41,372 bases of DNA from Okeania sp. SIO1I7 (GTDB lineage Bacteria; Cyanobacteriota; Cyanobacteriia; Cyanobacteriales; Microcoleaceae), in the NCBI GenBank assembly GCA_010672585.1, contig JAAHGF010000008.1:465616-506987 (forward strand). Direction: 5' to 3'. The first letter of the stretch is position 1. Each line of letters starts with the position of its first letter. Below, piece by piece: positions 7,657-16,969 of this stretch. The notes under the pieces are model-generated. The model was not told the DNA's origin. It did no database searches and saw nothing but the letters and a program-made list of their open reading frames with translations. The position numbers and the translations under genes are program-made.

Positions 7657-8562
7657 TTAAAGTCCTAACTTTTCTAATACTGGACGAGTTGAGACTACAT
7701 GACGATCCAAACCCAATTCTGTTGGAGAAATGCCCAAAGCTAAAGCTATCAGTTGAGGTAAGTGCAACACTGGTAAACCTAACTTACGTCCAATCACTTT
7801 TTCTACCTCTGGTTGACGAGAATCTAAATTTAAGTGACACAAAGGACAAGGCGTTACCATACAATCTGCACCTCTGTCAATAGCTTCGCTCACATGATTT
7901 CCAGCCATTTGAAAAGCTTGATTAGTGGCATAACTAGAAAGAGGCCAACCACAACATTGAGTCCGGCCTCGGTAATAAATTGGAGTCGCCCCAATAGCCC
8001 GAAACACATTTTCCATAGATTCTGGTTGATAGGGGTCATCTAACGGCAAATTAGTTTGACCTCTAAGTAGATAGCAACCATAGAACGCAGCACATTTAAG
8101 GCCAGAAAGTTTACGGATAACACGATTTTGAATTTCTTCTAGACCATAATCTGCAACTAGGGCATGAAGTAAATGCTTGACCTCTGTACTGCCTTGATAG
8201 GGAGAACAAGTCTGTTTTTGTAAGAGGCCATTAATTTGATCTACGTAGTCAGGATTGACTTGTTGAGATTCCTTGAGACGTTCATCGACATGACCAATTA
8301 CCCCTTGACAAGTGCTACAGTGCGTTAGTAAGGCTAAATTTAACTCTTCGGCCAAAGCTATGTTACGAGCATTGACAGTATCTTCTAGTAGTTGAGAATC
8401 CTCCTTAAAAGTACCAGAACCACAACAGGCAGCTTTTTTCAGTTCTATTAGCTCTATTCCCAGAGCTTGAGTAAGAACTTGGGTAGATTGGTAAAGCTCC
8501 CGGCAAGCTCCTTGAGCAACACAGCCAGGGAAGTAAGCATATTTCAGTGTTTGAGAGGGCAT
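7657..8562 (-). CDS. CoB-CoM heterodisulfide reductase subunit B / SdhE-like CCG-domain protein
   Basis: A 301-aa protein with two CCG (cysteine-rich) domains. The first carries C14, C46-C47 (AACCGSGTF) and C82/C85 (THCSTC); the second C157, C163, C203-C204 (QCCGWP) and C239/C242 (TPCPLC). This is the HdrB / SdhE / GlpC-type fold, which binds non-cubane iron-sulfur clusters and contacts disulfides or quinones. In cyanobacteria such proteins are annotated as HdrB-like or as a succinate dehydrogenase-associated subunit; the true partner is not shown here. No other hdr or sdh gene is nearby. No clear ribosome site precedes the ATG. Confidence 0.88.
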   Translation of the reverse strand: MPSQTLKYAYFPGCVAQGACRELYQSTQVLTQALGIELIELKKAACCGSGTFKEDSQLLEDTVNARNIALAEELNLALLTHCSTCQGVIGHVDERLKESQQVNPDYVDQINGLLQKQTCSPYQGSTEVKHLLHALVADYGLEEIQNRVIRKLSGLKCAAFYGCYLLRGQTNLPLDDPYQPESMENVFRAIGATPIYYRGRTQCCGWPLSSYATNQAFQMAGNHVSEAIDRGADCMVTPCPLCHLNLDSRQPEVEKVIGRKLGLPVLHLPQLIALALGISPTELGLDRHVVSTRPVLEKLGL

Positions 8563-8791
8563 AACATTAACTAATTATATCAGGAAGGCAAGTATTATAG
8601 ACATAGCTTATTAGTATATATAATTTCTTTGTTACTTATTTATAATTAAAAGCTTATTCTGATACAAAATTTAACCACAAAATAAAAAAAGGCATTTAGA
8701 AGACTCATTTGCCTATATACCGTAATAGAGCGATCTCAGTTTTCAGATAAGATGATAGACGCGACATCCAAACTAAAAAGGAGAAAATTTT

Positions 8792-9043
8792 ATGAACCAA
8801 GATGAAATTTTGGACAAAGTACAAACAGTTGTGGCCAGCCAGCTAGAAAAAGAAAAAGAAGAAATCAAACCAGAATCTAACTTTGCCAATGATTTAGGAG
8901 CTGATTCTCTAGATACCGTAGAGTTAGTTATGGCATTGGAAGAAGAATTTGAAATCGAGATCCCAGATGAAGAAGCAGAAAAAATTTCTACTGTTCAAGC
9001 TGTTGTGGACTATATTAACGAACAACTAACAACCAAAGCATAA
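8792..9043 (+). CDS. acpP: Acyl carrier protein
   Basis: An acidic 83-aa carrier protein of type II fatty-acid synthesis. Ser39 in [12 protein letters not shown] is the 4'-phosphopantetheine attachment site, and helix II ([16 protein letters not shown]) is typical. AAGGAG at 8779-8784 lies seven bases before ATG, the strongest ribosome site in the window, which fits high expression. fabF follows after 61 bp on the same strand, the common cyanobacterial acpP-fabF order, and psaC lies close upstream on the other strand. Confidence 0.98.
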   Translation: MNQDEILDKVQTVVASQLEKEKEEIKPESNFANDLGADSLDTVELVMALEEEFEIEIPDEEAEKISTVQAVVDYINEQLTTKA

Positions 9044-9104
9044 CATCATTCCCAAAACCCAAAGTTTCTGCCTTCTGGGTGTGGAATTTCTGGAAACGAA
9101 AATT

Positions 9105-10355
9105 ATGACAAATTTTGAGTTGAAACGGGTAGTTGTCACAGGAATGGGTGCTTTAACACCTATTGGCAACACCCTATCTGATTATTGGGATGCCTTGTTA
9201 AGTGGCAAAAATGGTATAGGCCTAATAACCCGATTCGATGCTTCTAAACACAAATGTCGTATTGCTGGAGAGGTAAAAGGATTTGACCCTCACGACTCTA
9301 TTGGTCCTAAAGAGGCAAAACGAATGGACAGGTTTTCCCAGTTTGCAGTTGCAGCGAGCAAACAGGCTGTAGCTGATGCCAAATTTGAAATCAATGACCT
9401 AAACGCAGAACAGGTGGGGGTAATAATTGGCACTGGGGTAGGTGGCCTAAAAGTATTAGAAGATCAACAAGAGATATATCTGAGTCGTGGTCCTTCTAAG
9501 TGTAGCCCCTTTATGATTCCAATGATGATTGCTAATATGGCTGCTGGTCTAACGGCAATTCATACTGGAGCTAAAGGACCTAACTCTTGTTGTGTGACTG
9601 CTTGTGCTTCAGGGTCCAATGCTGTAGGAGATGCTTTTCGTCTGATCCAAAGGGGATTTGCTCAAGCAATGATTTGTGGTGGGGCGGAATCTGCAATTAC
9701 CCCTTTAGGATTGGCAGGATTTGCTTCTGCTAAGGCCTTATCTAGGCGTAATGATGACCCAGCTCATGCAAGTCGTCCTTTTGACCGCGATCGCGATGGC
9801 TTTGTAATGGGTGAAGGTGCTGGAATTATACTTCTAGAAGAGTTGGAATGTGCCCTCAGTCGTGGGGCAAAGATATATGCAGAGATAGTTGGTTATGGTA
9901 TGACTTGTGATGCCTATCATATGACCGCTCCTGCTGCAAATGGAGAGGGGGCAAGTAGAGCTATACAGTTGGCCATGAAAGATGCTGCTTTAACTCCAGA
10001 ACAAATCAGTTACATAAATGCCCACGGTACCAGTACAGGAGCAAATGACCCAACAGAGACAAAAGCTATTAAAAAGGCATTAGGTAAAAGTGCTTATGAA
10101 GTAGCAATTAGTTCAACTAAGTCAATGACTGGTCATTTGTTAGCAGGGTCTGGGGGTATTGAAGCTATAGCAACAGTAATGGCGATCGCCCGTGACAAAA
10201 TTCCACCGACCATTAACCTAGATAATCCCGATCTAGAATGTGACCTAGATTATGTCCCCCATATAAGTCGTGCTCACAAAGTAGAAGCAGCCTTATCAAA
10301 CTCATTTGGATTTGGAGGCCATAATGTAACCCTAGTATTTAAGAAATATGTCTAG
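9105..10355 (+). CDS. fabF: Beta-ketoacyl-ACP synthase II
   Basis: FabF elongates acyl-ACP with malonyl-ACP. The ATG at 9105 gives 416 aa, the family's usual length; the GTG at 9081 would add eight atypical residues. The thiolase-fold catalytic residues are present: C167 in VTACASG, H307 in NAHGTSTG and H344 in KSMTGHLLAG. Also visible are MGEGAG and the closing SFGFGGHNVTLVF. It follows acpP on the same strand and is closed by a GNRA-loop terminator at 10378, so acpP and fabF probably form one transcript. Confidence 0.97.
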   Translation: MTNFELKRVVVTGMGALTPIGNTLSDYWDALLSGKNGIGLITRFDASKHKCRIAGEVKGFDPHDSIGPKEAKRMDRFSQFAVAASKQAVADAKFEINDLNAEQVGVIIGTGVGGLKVLEDQQEIYLSRGPSKCSPFMIPMMIANMAAGLTAIHTGAKGPNSCCVTACASGSNAVGDAFRLIQRGFAQAMICGGAESAITPLGLAGFASAKALSRRNDDPAHASRPFDRDRDGFVMGEGAGIILLEELECALSRGAKIYAEIVGYGMTCDAYHMTAPAANGEGASRAIQLAMKDAALTPEQISYINAHGTSTGANDPTETKAIKKALGKSAYEVAISSTKSMTGHLLAGSGGIEAIATVMAIARDKIPPTINLDNPDLECDLDYVPHISRAHKVEAALSNSFGFGGHNVTLVFKKYV

Positions 10356-10377
10356 AGGTTAGGACTAGAAATTATTC

Positions 10378-10401
10378 AGGGGGCGCAAGCCCCCTTTTTA
10401 A
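10378..10401 (+). terminator. Rho-independent terminator after fabF
   Basis: Stem AGGGGGC/GCCCCCT with a GCAA tetraloop, followed by TTTT, 22 bp after the fabF stop codon. Confidence 0.92.
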
Positions 10402-10568
10402 TACTTCAGGTAAATCTTTTCCTTTTTATTCAGCAGACCCTAAGTATTCAACCGAACATGATATTAGAAATTAATACTTTGAGGAATGCGACCTCAAAAT
10501 ATTAAGACGGATGTAGTAGATGAATAGCCTGATGGAAAGCGATCGCATTTCCCCCACTTTGCTATCTG

Positions 10569-12725
10569 CTAAATATTGATGCTTTGAGGAATTTGGGAAG
10601 GAAGTAAAAACTCGTAAGGCATTAAACGGTCAGGATTGCGATTTCGCTCCTTAATTGTAGTCTCAGCCGCTTTTAAATTGTGCTGGAATTTATTCAACGC
10701 CTCTTCCAATCTATCATTATCTGGAAATGCTGATAGGGAATATTTACCTAGCTGGGTGTAATAGACAGAGCCAAGTAAATAAAGCGTATCAATCTGGCTT
10801 TGAGCTTGACTGAGTGAAGGCAAACCTTTAATGAAACTCTCAGGATCTTGGGGATTTATTGGGGCTGGAAGATAGCGAGCCAAAGGAAATGCTGGCGTGT
10901 ACATCATTTCTTGTTGAGAAAAGTTCACCGCTGCGTGTTGAGCGCTCGCCGTAAAAATCACTGTCGAGATTGTTTTGACTAAACAATTTATGGTGTTAAA
11001 TTTGCCTTGTCCATCATCACCAAAGTTTTGCAACCGTCCCCCTTGTAAAGAGACTAATGTTGATCCCCAAGTTTGTAAATCGGTATCATTCTCAACTGCG
11101 GAGTCGTTGCTGTAGTAGATGCTGAAATAATCCCTTACCCAAATTTCAATGGCATTCCAAATTAGTAACCCGTCATCTCGGTAGGGATAGGTTGGTAACT
11201 TGCTAACATCAGTTACACGTCGATTGGCTAAAGTTTGGGGAAATGAAATTTCATTAAAGTTAAACAAATAACTCTGTGTAGCTTTAGCAGCCATAGCTTG
11301 ATCGCCACCGACGCTGCTGGCTAATAGAGAGTCTACCGAACCACCGGGCGCAACTAATATTGCATGAGCGCCATAATTGATCAGCACAGTCCCCTCGAAA
11401 TGAGGTACCAAAAGTTTTCTTACGCAATGATCTTCGGGTAAGTAATTAGTAGGGACAATAAAAGGCTCCACAACTAAATGAGTGCGCCCCAAATGGCTGA
11501 TGAGTTCATGATAGTTAGAATCAGTCATTTGGACGATGTTTTTAGCAGTCATCCAAGATTCCCCATCTAGGGGCGTAAACAAAATCCATTCAGTGCTAAT
11601 GGCTGTTCGTTGATAACTAATGGCAACCGGAAATAAAGGTCTAGACCAACTGTCAGCAGGTGGAACGGCAAATAGTGCCACTGGAGTAGCAATATACTTT
11701 TGTTGTTCTAATTCTTGGCTAATAAAAGAACCGTTGACCAAGCTATTCAAAAGCGCATAGTCGGCAACGTAAAGTCGATCGTCTGCTATTGCTGCCTCCA
11801 GTGAATCAGCGAACCCAAATTTGGCTGCAATTTGGGAATATTGTTCTGGGGTAACTGGTAAACGAGAATCACTGGCTTGGAATTGCTCAATTACCATGGG
11901 GTTTGGTCCAGCAACTTGTAAATAAGCAAATATCAGGTCTTGTTGGAAGTTATAGGCGATCGCCGGTTTGCGGATAATTGTGAATTGCTGGTCGTAATCA
12001 TCAAGAGTGGGAGACTGTGGAGAAAATTCTACACTTGAATCTGAAGTTGAAAACTTATTAGCATCAGCTATTTCTGCTAGTTTGGCACTGTATTTGACTA
12101 TTTTCTGAAGATTGTCTAATACAGTTTTTTCAGCAGTAGATGCTAACTCATCGATCTTTTCTTGGGGGATTTGAGATTGAATTTCTTTAAAGTCATTATC
12201 AATTATTTGTACAAGGTTTTCCTCGGCAGATTTTTGTTGAGAAAGTTCTTGCCATTGGCGTTCAATTTCCGGGTCTTTGTCAATTTTTTCTAAGTTTAAA
12301 TGTAGTTGCTCCACTACATCTTTTAAACTTTCCTCTGAGATATCGCCAAAATCATTACTAATTGGAAATAATTTAGTCCATTCAAAAGACTTTGCTTTTG
12401 ATAAGCCAGAATTTTGAGAAAGAGAGCTATTTATGAATATTTTGAGCAGGGATAATACTACCTTTATCAGCCATTGCAGTGTTGGAAATGTGCCTTTAGG
12501 TAGCTGTATTACAGGAAAACCTACAATTTTCTCTATAATTTTGTATCTTGGTACATTTGTCATCGCCAGAGGATTGAGATAGCTGTAATTATATTCATAT
12601 TCAGCTGGGCTGTCACGCTCTATGATGTACAACACTACTAAAAAAGCCGCTAATTTGACTAGATTCCTGGCAGTGTTTTTTTCGCTATTTTTAGATAAAG
12701 AATTTGCTAGTTGGATTTCAGACAT
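10569..12725 (-). CDS. Lipoxygenase family protein with N-terminal extension
   Basis: A 718-aa non-heme iron lipoxygenase, which adds O2 to polyunsaturated fatty acids to form hydroperoxides. The five iron ligands of the plant/bacterial family can be placed: H411 and H416 (HLGRTHLVVEPF), H597 and N601 (SAQHAAVNFSQ) and the C-terminal carboxylate of I718 (PQSINI). Supporting motifs are RKLLVPHFEGT and DGLLIWNAIEIWVRDY. The catalytic part spans about residues 250-718. The first 240 residues are not an obvious PLAT domain. They hold a hydrophobic segment (about 22-35), a second one (83-97) and helical charged sequence, so membrane association is possible. It is convergent with fabF. Regiospecificity cannot be assigned. 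Confidence 0.9.
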   Translation of the reverse strand: MSEIQLANSLSKNSEKNTARNLVKLAAFLVVLYIIERDSPAEYEYNYSYLNPLAMTNVPRYKIIEKIVGFPVIQLPKGTFPTLQWLIKVVLSLLKIFINSSLSQNSGLSKAKSFEWTKLFPISNDFGDISEESLKDVVEQLHLNLEKIDKDPEIERQWQELSQQKSAEENLVQIIDNDFKEIQSQIPQEKIDELASTAEKTVLDNLQKIVKYSAKLAEIADANKFSTSDSSVEFSPQSPTLDDYDQQFTIIRKPAIAYNFQQDLIFAYLQVAGPNPMVIEQFQASDSRLPVTPEQYSQIAAKFGFADSLEAAIADDRLYVADYALLNSLVNGSFISQELEQQKYIATPVALFAVPPADSWSRPLFPVAISYQRTAISTEWILFTPLDGESWMTAKNIVQMTDSNYHELISHLGRTHLVVEPFIVPTNYLPEDHCVRKLLVPHFEGTVLINYGAHAILVAPGGSVDSLLASSVGGDQAMAAKATQSYLFNFNEISFPQTLANRRVTDVSKLPTYPYRDDGLLIWNAIEIWVRDYFSIYYSNDSAVENDTDLQTWGSTLVSLQGGRLQNFGDDGQGKFNTINCLVKTISTVIFTASAQHAAVNFSQQEMMYTPAFPLARYLPAPINPQDPESFIKGLPSLSQAQSQIDTLYLLGSVYYTQLGKYSLSAFPDNDRLEEALNKFQHNLKAAETTIKERNRNPDRLMPYEFLLPSQIPQSINI

Positions 12726-12931
12726 CTTTTGCTCTTTCCGTTAGAAAACGTTAAAGCTATTTTAGTATAATTTGTACCTTGATTTTAAGGATAAGGAAGC
12801 TTCAGCAACATCTTCTAATGGGTGGGACTTAGACAAAACAGAGTCATTTCAGTTATCAGTTATCAGTTATCAGTACCTCTCTCTTCTGTGCCTGAAGCAT
12901 CGGGATTGAAATGAGGTTTCCTTGCCATATC

Positions 12932-13020
12932 CAATCGACTAAGAGAAGAAATAATATTTCCTTACATTAAATTCCGTAACGGTTTTAACCAGAGGTAATT
13001 ATCCATTATCCATTGATGAA
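12932..13020 (-). repeat. Dispersed repeat, inverted relative to the copy at 37802
   Basis: About 90 bp closely match the reverse complement of 37802-37905. Shared features are TTACCTCTGGTTAAAAC, AAGGAAATATTATTTCTTCT and GGATAATGGATAATT. The 37802 copy carries two extra GATAATT units. Confidence 0.8.
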
Positions 13021-13334
13021 TTTTCCTAGGTCATGCTCTGCAAAGAGACGTTTATTATACCATAAAATGTCTAAGTAACACTAAAAACTTTTTAACACCC
13101 GATAAAATTTAACCAGAGTTGCAGCATTGGGTCATTGATGACTCCCCATAAGTTGGACTATTTGAAGAAACTGCTGATTTTGAAGCTGTTAATCAACCCT
13201 TAACCTAACAATAAGAAATTAAAGTTCACACCATTAAGTTTAACTTCATCAGGGCCTGAAAACTTTTTGACTTGATATAGCATTACGCAAATAGGTTAGA
13301 GCAATTATAGACACTCAAACTCAGTCAGGGATTA

Positions 13335-13365
13335 CTTCTGACTTCTGACTTCTGACTTCTGACTT
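13335..13365. repeat. STRR array (CTGACTT)
   Basis: Four tandem copies of a 7-bp CTGACTT-type unit lie 175 bp upstream of the tkt start. Confidence 0.85.
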
Positions 13366-13539
13366 GCGCGTAGCGCCATAACTTCTCTTGCCTAGAGATC
13401 CCTACGATGAGATGATCTGTAATGTATATGGCCTGAGAACAATTCCAGAGTAGTATAAATGTAGTATTACTATATACAAATATCTGGTTTATTCGCTCCG
13501 GCATTCACACATTCAATTAAGTATATAGAAACGATAACT

Positions 13540-15558
13540 ATGGCTGTTGCAACTCAATCACTCGAAGAACTTTGTATTAACTCAATCCGCTTCTTAGCAA
13601 TTGATGCTGTCCAAAAAGCTAACTCTGGCCACCCTGGACTACCCATGGGTGCTGCACCAATGGCCTTTGTCCTCTGGGATAAGTTCATGCGCTTTAACCC
13701 CAAAAATCCTAAATGGTTAAATCGCGATCGCTTCGTTCTATCGGCTGGCCATGGCTGTATGTTACTTTACGCTCTCATGCACCTCACAGGTTTTGACAGC
13801 GTACCTATGGAGGAAATTAAACAATTCCGTCAGTGGGATTCTAAAACTCCTGGCCACCCAGAAAATCATATTACTGAGGGTATCGAGGTTACTACAGGTC
13901 CACTAGGACAAGGTATTGCTAATGCTGTAGGATTAGCTGCAGCAGAGGCCCATTTAGCTGCTACATTCAATAAGCCAGATTGTAACCTAATTGACCATTA
14001 TACTTATGTGATTATGGGTGATGGTTGTAATATGGAAGGAATTTCTGGTGAAGCTGCTTCCCTAGCTGGACATTGGGGTTTAGGTAAGTTAATTGCTTTC
14101 TATGATGATAACCACATTTCCATTGACGGTCATACAGACATCTCCTTTACTGAAGATGTAAGTAAGCGTTTTGAAGCTTATGGTTGGCACGTTCAGCACG
14201 TTACTGATGGTAATACTGGCTTAGACGCGATCGCCGAAGCAATTGAAAAAGCAAAAGCGGTTACTGACAAACCTTCCATGATCAAAGTTACTACTCTGAT
14301 CGGTTATGGTTCTCCTAATAAAGCTGACACTCACGATGTTCATGGTGCAGCACTCGGACCTGATGAAGTAGCAGCTACTCGTAAAAATCTTGGTTGGGAA
14401 TATCCAGAATTTGAAGTTCCTGCGGATGCTCTCAGTCATTTCCGTCAAGCAGTTGACCGAGGAGCAAAATATCAGGAAGAATGGGATAAGCTTTTCTCTG
14501 ACTATAAATCCAAATATCCTGAAGATGCAGCTACTTTGGAGCGGATGGTAAGTGGTAAATTACCTGAAGGTTGGGCAGATGCACTACCTAAATATACTCC
14601 TGAAAGCAAGAAGGATGCAACTCGTAACCAGTCTGGTGCAACACTAAATGCAATAGCTGGAGTTTTACCAGAATTAATTGGTGGTTCTGCTGACTTAGCA
14701 CCTTCCAACAAAACTCTACTCAAAGGTTTAGGAGATTTCCAAAAAGGTCAATATCAAAACCGGAATATGCGTTTTGGTGTTCGGGAACATGGTATGGGAG
14801 CAATTTGTAATGGTATTGCTCTACATGGTTCCGGGTTAATTCCTTATGGTGCAACCTTCTTGGTGTTTACCGACTATATGCGGAACTCTATCCGTTTATC
14901 TGCTTTAGCGGAAGCTGGTGTTATTTGGGTAATGACTCACGACTCTATCGCTTTAGGTGAAGACGGACCTACTCACCAACCAGTTGAGCATATTGCATCT
15001 TTACGTTTGATTCCACAATTACTGGTGATGCGTCCTGCTGATGGTAACGAAACTTCTGGTGCGTATAAGGTTGCAGTGGAAAAGGCTAAAGCAAGTCATC
15101 CTCAACCTACTTTGTTAGCATTGTCTCGTCAAGGTTTGCCTAATTTAGCTGGCAGTTCCATTGATGCTGTTGCTAAAGGTGCTTATATTTTGACTGACAG
15201 CGAAGGTACTCCTGACATTATTATTATTGGTACTGGTGGCGAAACTTACCAATGTGTTGACGCTGGTGAAAAACTTCGTGCTGAAGGTAAGAAAGTGCGG
15301 GTAGTTTCTATGCCATGTTGGGAATTATTTGAAGAGCAAGATGCAGCTTATAAGGAGTCTGTGTTCCCTGCGTCTGTGAAGAAGCGTTTGGCAGTTGAAG
15401 CTGGTGTTAGTTTTGGTTGGCATCGTTATGTGACTGATGAGGGTGCGACTTTGAGTGTTGATACTTTTGGTGCTTCTGCTCCTGGTGGTGTTGTACTGGA
15501 GAAGTATGGTTTCACTGTTGATAACATTGTTGCTAAAGCTAAGGAAGTATTGGGTTAG
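13540..15558 (+). CDS. tkt: Transketolase
   Basis: A 672-aa thiamine-diphosphate enzyme that transfers two-carbon units in the Calvin cycle and pentose phosphate pathway. It is full length. The ThDP/Mg site is clear ([18 protein letters not shown], then DDNHISIDG), along with the N-terminal signature [13 protein letters not shown]. The pyrimidine-binding domain has the catalytic Glu in [15 protein letters not shown] and [17 protein letters not shown], and [17 protein letters not shown] holds substrate-binding histidines. The C-terminal domain is intact to KAKEVLG. Codon usage looks biased to preferred codons, fitting high expression. No Shine-Dalgarno is obvious. A terminator lies about 180 bp downstream, past an inserted repeat. 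Confidence 0.98.
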   Translation: MAVATQSLEELCINSIRFLAIDAVQKANSGHPGLPMGAAPMAFVLWDKFMRFNPKNPKWLNRDRFVLSAGHGCMLLYALMHLTGFDSVPMEEIKQFRQWDSKTPGHPENHITEGIEVTTGPLGQGIANAVGLAAAEAHLAATFNKPDCNLIDHYTYVIMGDGCNMEGISGEAASLAGHWGLGKLIAFYDDNHISIDGHTDISFTEDVSKRFEAYGWHVQHVTDGNTGLDAIAEAIEKAKAVTDKPSMIKVTTLIGYGSPNKADTHDVHGAALGPDEVAATRKNLGWEYPEFEVPADALSHFRQAVDRGAKYQEEWDKLFSDYKSKYPEDAATLERMVSGKLPEGWADALPKYTPESKKDATRNQSGATLNAIAGVLPELIGGSADLAPSNKTLLKGLGDFQKGQYQNRNMRFGVREHGMGAICNGIALHGSGLIPYGATFLVFTDYMRNSIRLSALAEAGVIWVMTHDSIALGEDGPTHQPVEHIASLRLIPQLLVMRPADGNETSGAYKVAVEKAKASHPQPTLLALSRQGLPNLAGSSIDAVAKGAYILTDSEGTPDIIIIGTGGETYQCVDAGEKLRAEGKKVRVVSMPCWELFEEQDAAYKESVFPASVKKRLAVEAGVSFGWHRYVTDEGATLSVDTFGASAPGGVVLEKYGFTVDNIVAKAKEVLG

Positions 15559-15571
15559 TTTTGATGGTGGA

Positions 15572-15640
15572 TAAGCATTCAGCATTCAGCACTCAGCAGT
15601 CAGCTTTTCCTGCGGAATGCTTTGCAAGCAGCTAGAGTTA
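15572..15640 (+). mobile_element. Partial family 1 element (left end)
   Basis: ATAAGCATTCAGCATTCAGC, CAGTCAGC, then TTTCCTGCGGAATGCTTTGC matches the left part of the element at 38928 (GTAAGCATTCAGC... TTTCCTACGGAATGCTGCGC). No right end is recognisable. It separates the tkt stop codon from its terminator. Confidence 0.55.
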
Positions 15641-15738
15641 AAACTTTACAGGTAATAGCTTTAAAGTTTGACCTTAATTTTAGTGCGTAGTGCTATATCT
15701 GCTTATTAGCTATCTCAAAATATCAACTATAATTAAAG

Positions 15739-15766
15739 AGGTTCTCTAGAAATAGGGAGCCTTTTT
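15739..15766 (+). terminator. Terminator of tkt, first copy
   Basis: AGGTTCTCT and AGGGAGCCT pair (with G-U pairs) around a short A-rich loop, followed by TTTT. A second copy occurs at 16181-16229, so the sequence is duplicated. Confidence 0.75.
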
Positions 15767-15812
15767 AATTTGTGTTCTAAATTATGAAAATTTATTCGGG
15801 GGATTTTGTATT

Positions 15813-16001
15813 ATGTTTGAGCCAAGTACAGTTATTGTAATTTCTTTACTACTCGGTGTATTTAGAGTTGTAGCTTGGGAAGTTAGAAGCTTTTCTCTGA
15901 TTATTATTAGTAATGTTGTAGTAGGGTTTTATATTTTTTGGTTAATGCACCAAGCTTGGCTAAACTTTTTACTAACAATGAAAGAAATATCAGGCAATTG
16001 A
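15813..16001 (+). CDS. Small membrane protein of unknown function
   Basis: A 62-aa protein with two hydrophobic helices (about residues 5-22 and 26-50) separated by the charged WEVRS. GGGGGA lies about 10 bp before ATG. It lies between the two copies of the tkt terminator sequence. It has no recognisable family. The size and position near a toxin-antitoxin pair are noted, but no function is implied. Confidence 0.55.
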   Translation: MFEPSTVIVISLLLGVFRVVAWEVRSFSLIIISNVVVGFYIFWLMHQAWLNFLLTMKEISGN

Positions 16002-16068
16002 TTTGACTTTTTTCTAAAGCACTTTTTAGATTTATAAACCACGTTGTCATAACCAAAACCTTGTAGAT

Positions 16069-16084
16069 ACGTTCCATGGAACGT
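16069..16084. repeat. Palindrome ACGTTCCATGGAACGT
   Basis: A perfect 16-bp palindrome. The same core lies inside the longer perfect palindrome at 22833-22860, so it is a dispersed motif. Confidence 0.75.
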
Positions 16085-16180
16085 CTTTCATTAGAACTTA
16101 AACTAACACTAAAAAATGCTATTGGATACTGACAGTTAAAACTAAAGCATAAGTCGATTTGGTTTTTATTGACTTGGTTG

Positions 16181-16229
16181 TCAACTATAATTCAAGAGGT
16201 TCTCTAGAAATAGGAAACCTTTTAATTGT
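16181..16229 (+). terminator. Duplicated copy of the tkt terminator region
   Basis: TCAACTATAATTCAAGAGG, TTCTCTAGAAATAGG and AAACCTTTTAATT closely match 15723-15771. The stem AGGTT...AACCT followed by TTTT could still terminate. It ends about 20 bp before the antitoxin start, so it may insulate the toxin-antitoxin operon from upstream transcription. Confidence 0.65.
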
Positions 16230-16251
16230 TTTTATATAATTGGAGGAGATT

Positions 16252-16542
16252 ATGACTCAAGCTTCTACAGAAAAGAATACAGTTCTTAAAAGAATTTCAG
16301 CAATAATTGACCGAGTAATGGAAAGGGAAAGTATTTATCAAGAATTAGATCGAGATGAACTTATGGAGACTTTCTCAAAAATATTAGATAGAGTGTCACC
16401 TCAAATTCTCCTACCTCTCAATGATGAAAGGTTGAAAAAAAGAGTTCGGAGAGTTATGGCAACAGAATTATTATGGACAACACCTAATGATTTGACCCCA
16501 GAAGAAATAGAAATGTTTAATACTGTAGTAGAAGGGAGATGA
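16252..16542 (+). CDS. Putative antitoxin of a PIN-domain toxin
   Basis: A 96-aa, helix-rich, charged protein (MTQASTEKNTVLKRIS...). The ATG at 16252 has an ideal GGAGGAG five bases upstream, so the TTG at 16240 was not used. Its stop overlaps the start of the PIN-domain toxin by 4 bp (ATGA), the translationally coupled layout of vapBC modules. No AbrB, RHH or Phd motif was recognised. The assignment as antitoxin rests on position, size and coupling. The DLTPEEIEMFNTVVEGR tail is reminiscent of small antitoxin-like proteins found next to PIN toxins in cyanobacteria. Confidence 0.65.
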   Translation: MTQASTEKNTVLKRISAIIDRVMERESIYQELDRDELMETFSKILDRVSPQILLPLNDERLKKRVRRVMATELLWTTPNDLTPEEIEMFNTVVEGR

Positions 16543-16961
16543 GAAAGGTGAATTATCTATTAGATACTAATATAGTTTCAGCGTTTGTGAATCAGAATCA
16601 AAAAATTAGAGATAAATTATTGGAGGTATATACTAGAGAACAGGATATTTATATTAGCTGTATTAGCTTTTATGAAGTACAAAGAGGATTATTATATGTG
16701 AATGCTACTCGAAAACTCTCCCAGTTTAACGAATTTTGTCAAGAAGTTACAATTTTATTCTTAGACAATTTAGAAATCATTGAGAAAGCATCAGAAATTC
16801 ACATAGATTTGAGAAGGAAAGGCAGAATAATACAAGATGCCGATATACTTATTGCAGCAACGGCAATTATTCATAATTTAACTCTAGTTTCTAATGATTC
16901 TGATATGTCTAGGGTGGAGGGAATAAATTTAGAAAATTGGTTAGATGTGGAAAAGAATTAA
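16539..16961 (+). CDS. PIN-domain ribonuclease toxin, VapC type
   Basis: A 140-aa PIN domain: D9 in YLLDTNIVSAF, E46 in SFYEVQRG, D100/D102 in IIQDADILIAATA and the acidic pair D120/D122 in VSNDSDMSRVEGINLENW. The acidic residues that bind Mg in VapC nucleases, which cleave tRNA or rRNA, are all present. The length is normal and the frame intact, so the toxin is probably active. It is translated from a start overlapping the upstream small gene. The 3' end is followed without a gap by the broken PIWI-like sequence. Confidence 0.88.
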   Translation: MRKVNYLLDTNIVSAFVNQNQKIRDKLLEVYTREQDIYISCISFYEVQRGLLYVNATRKLSQFNEFCQEVTILFLDNLEIIEKASEIHIDLRRKGRIIQDADILIAATAIIHNLTLVSNDSDMSRVEGINLENWLDVEKN

Positions 16962-16969
16962 AGAGATTT

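Larger units (their letters stand above)
12726..13539. other. Intergenic region before tkt
   Basis: No gene is seen in 814 bp. It holds a CAGTTAT heptamer array (12850-12874), a dispersed repeat (12932-13020) and a second heptamer array (13335-13365). The AT-rich stretch at about 13455-13485 before tkt holds TATAAAT and TATATA boxes that could be promoter elements. No ribosome site precedes the tkt ATG. Confidence 0.5.

Noticed and set aside
9081-9104. Upstream GTG start for fabF
   Set aside because: The extra eight residues are not typical; ATG at 9105 gives the family length.
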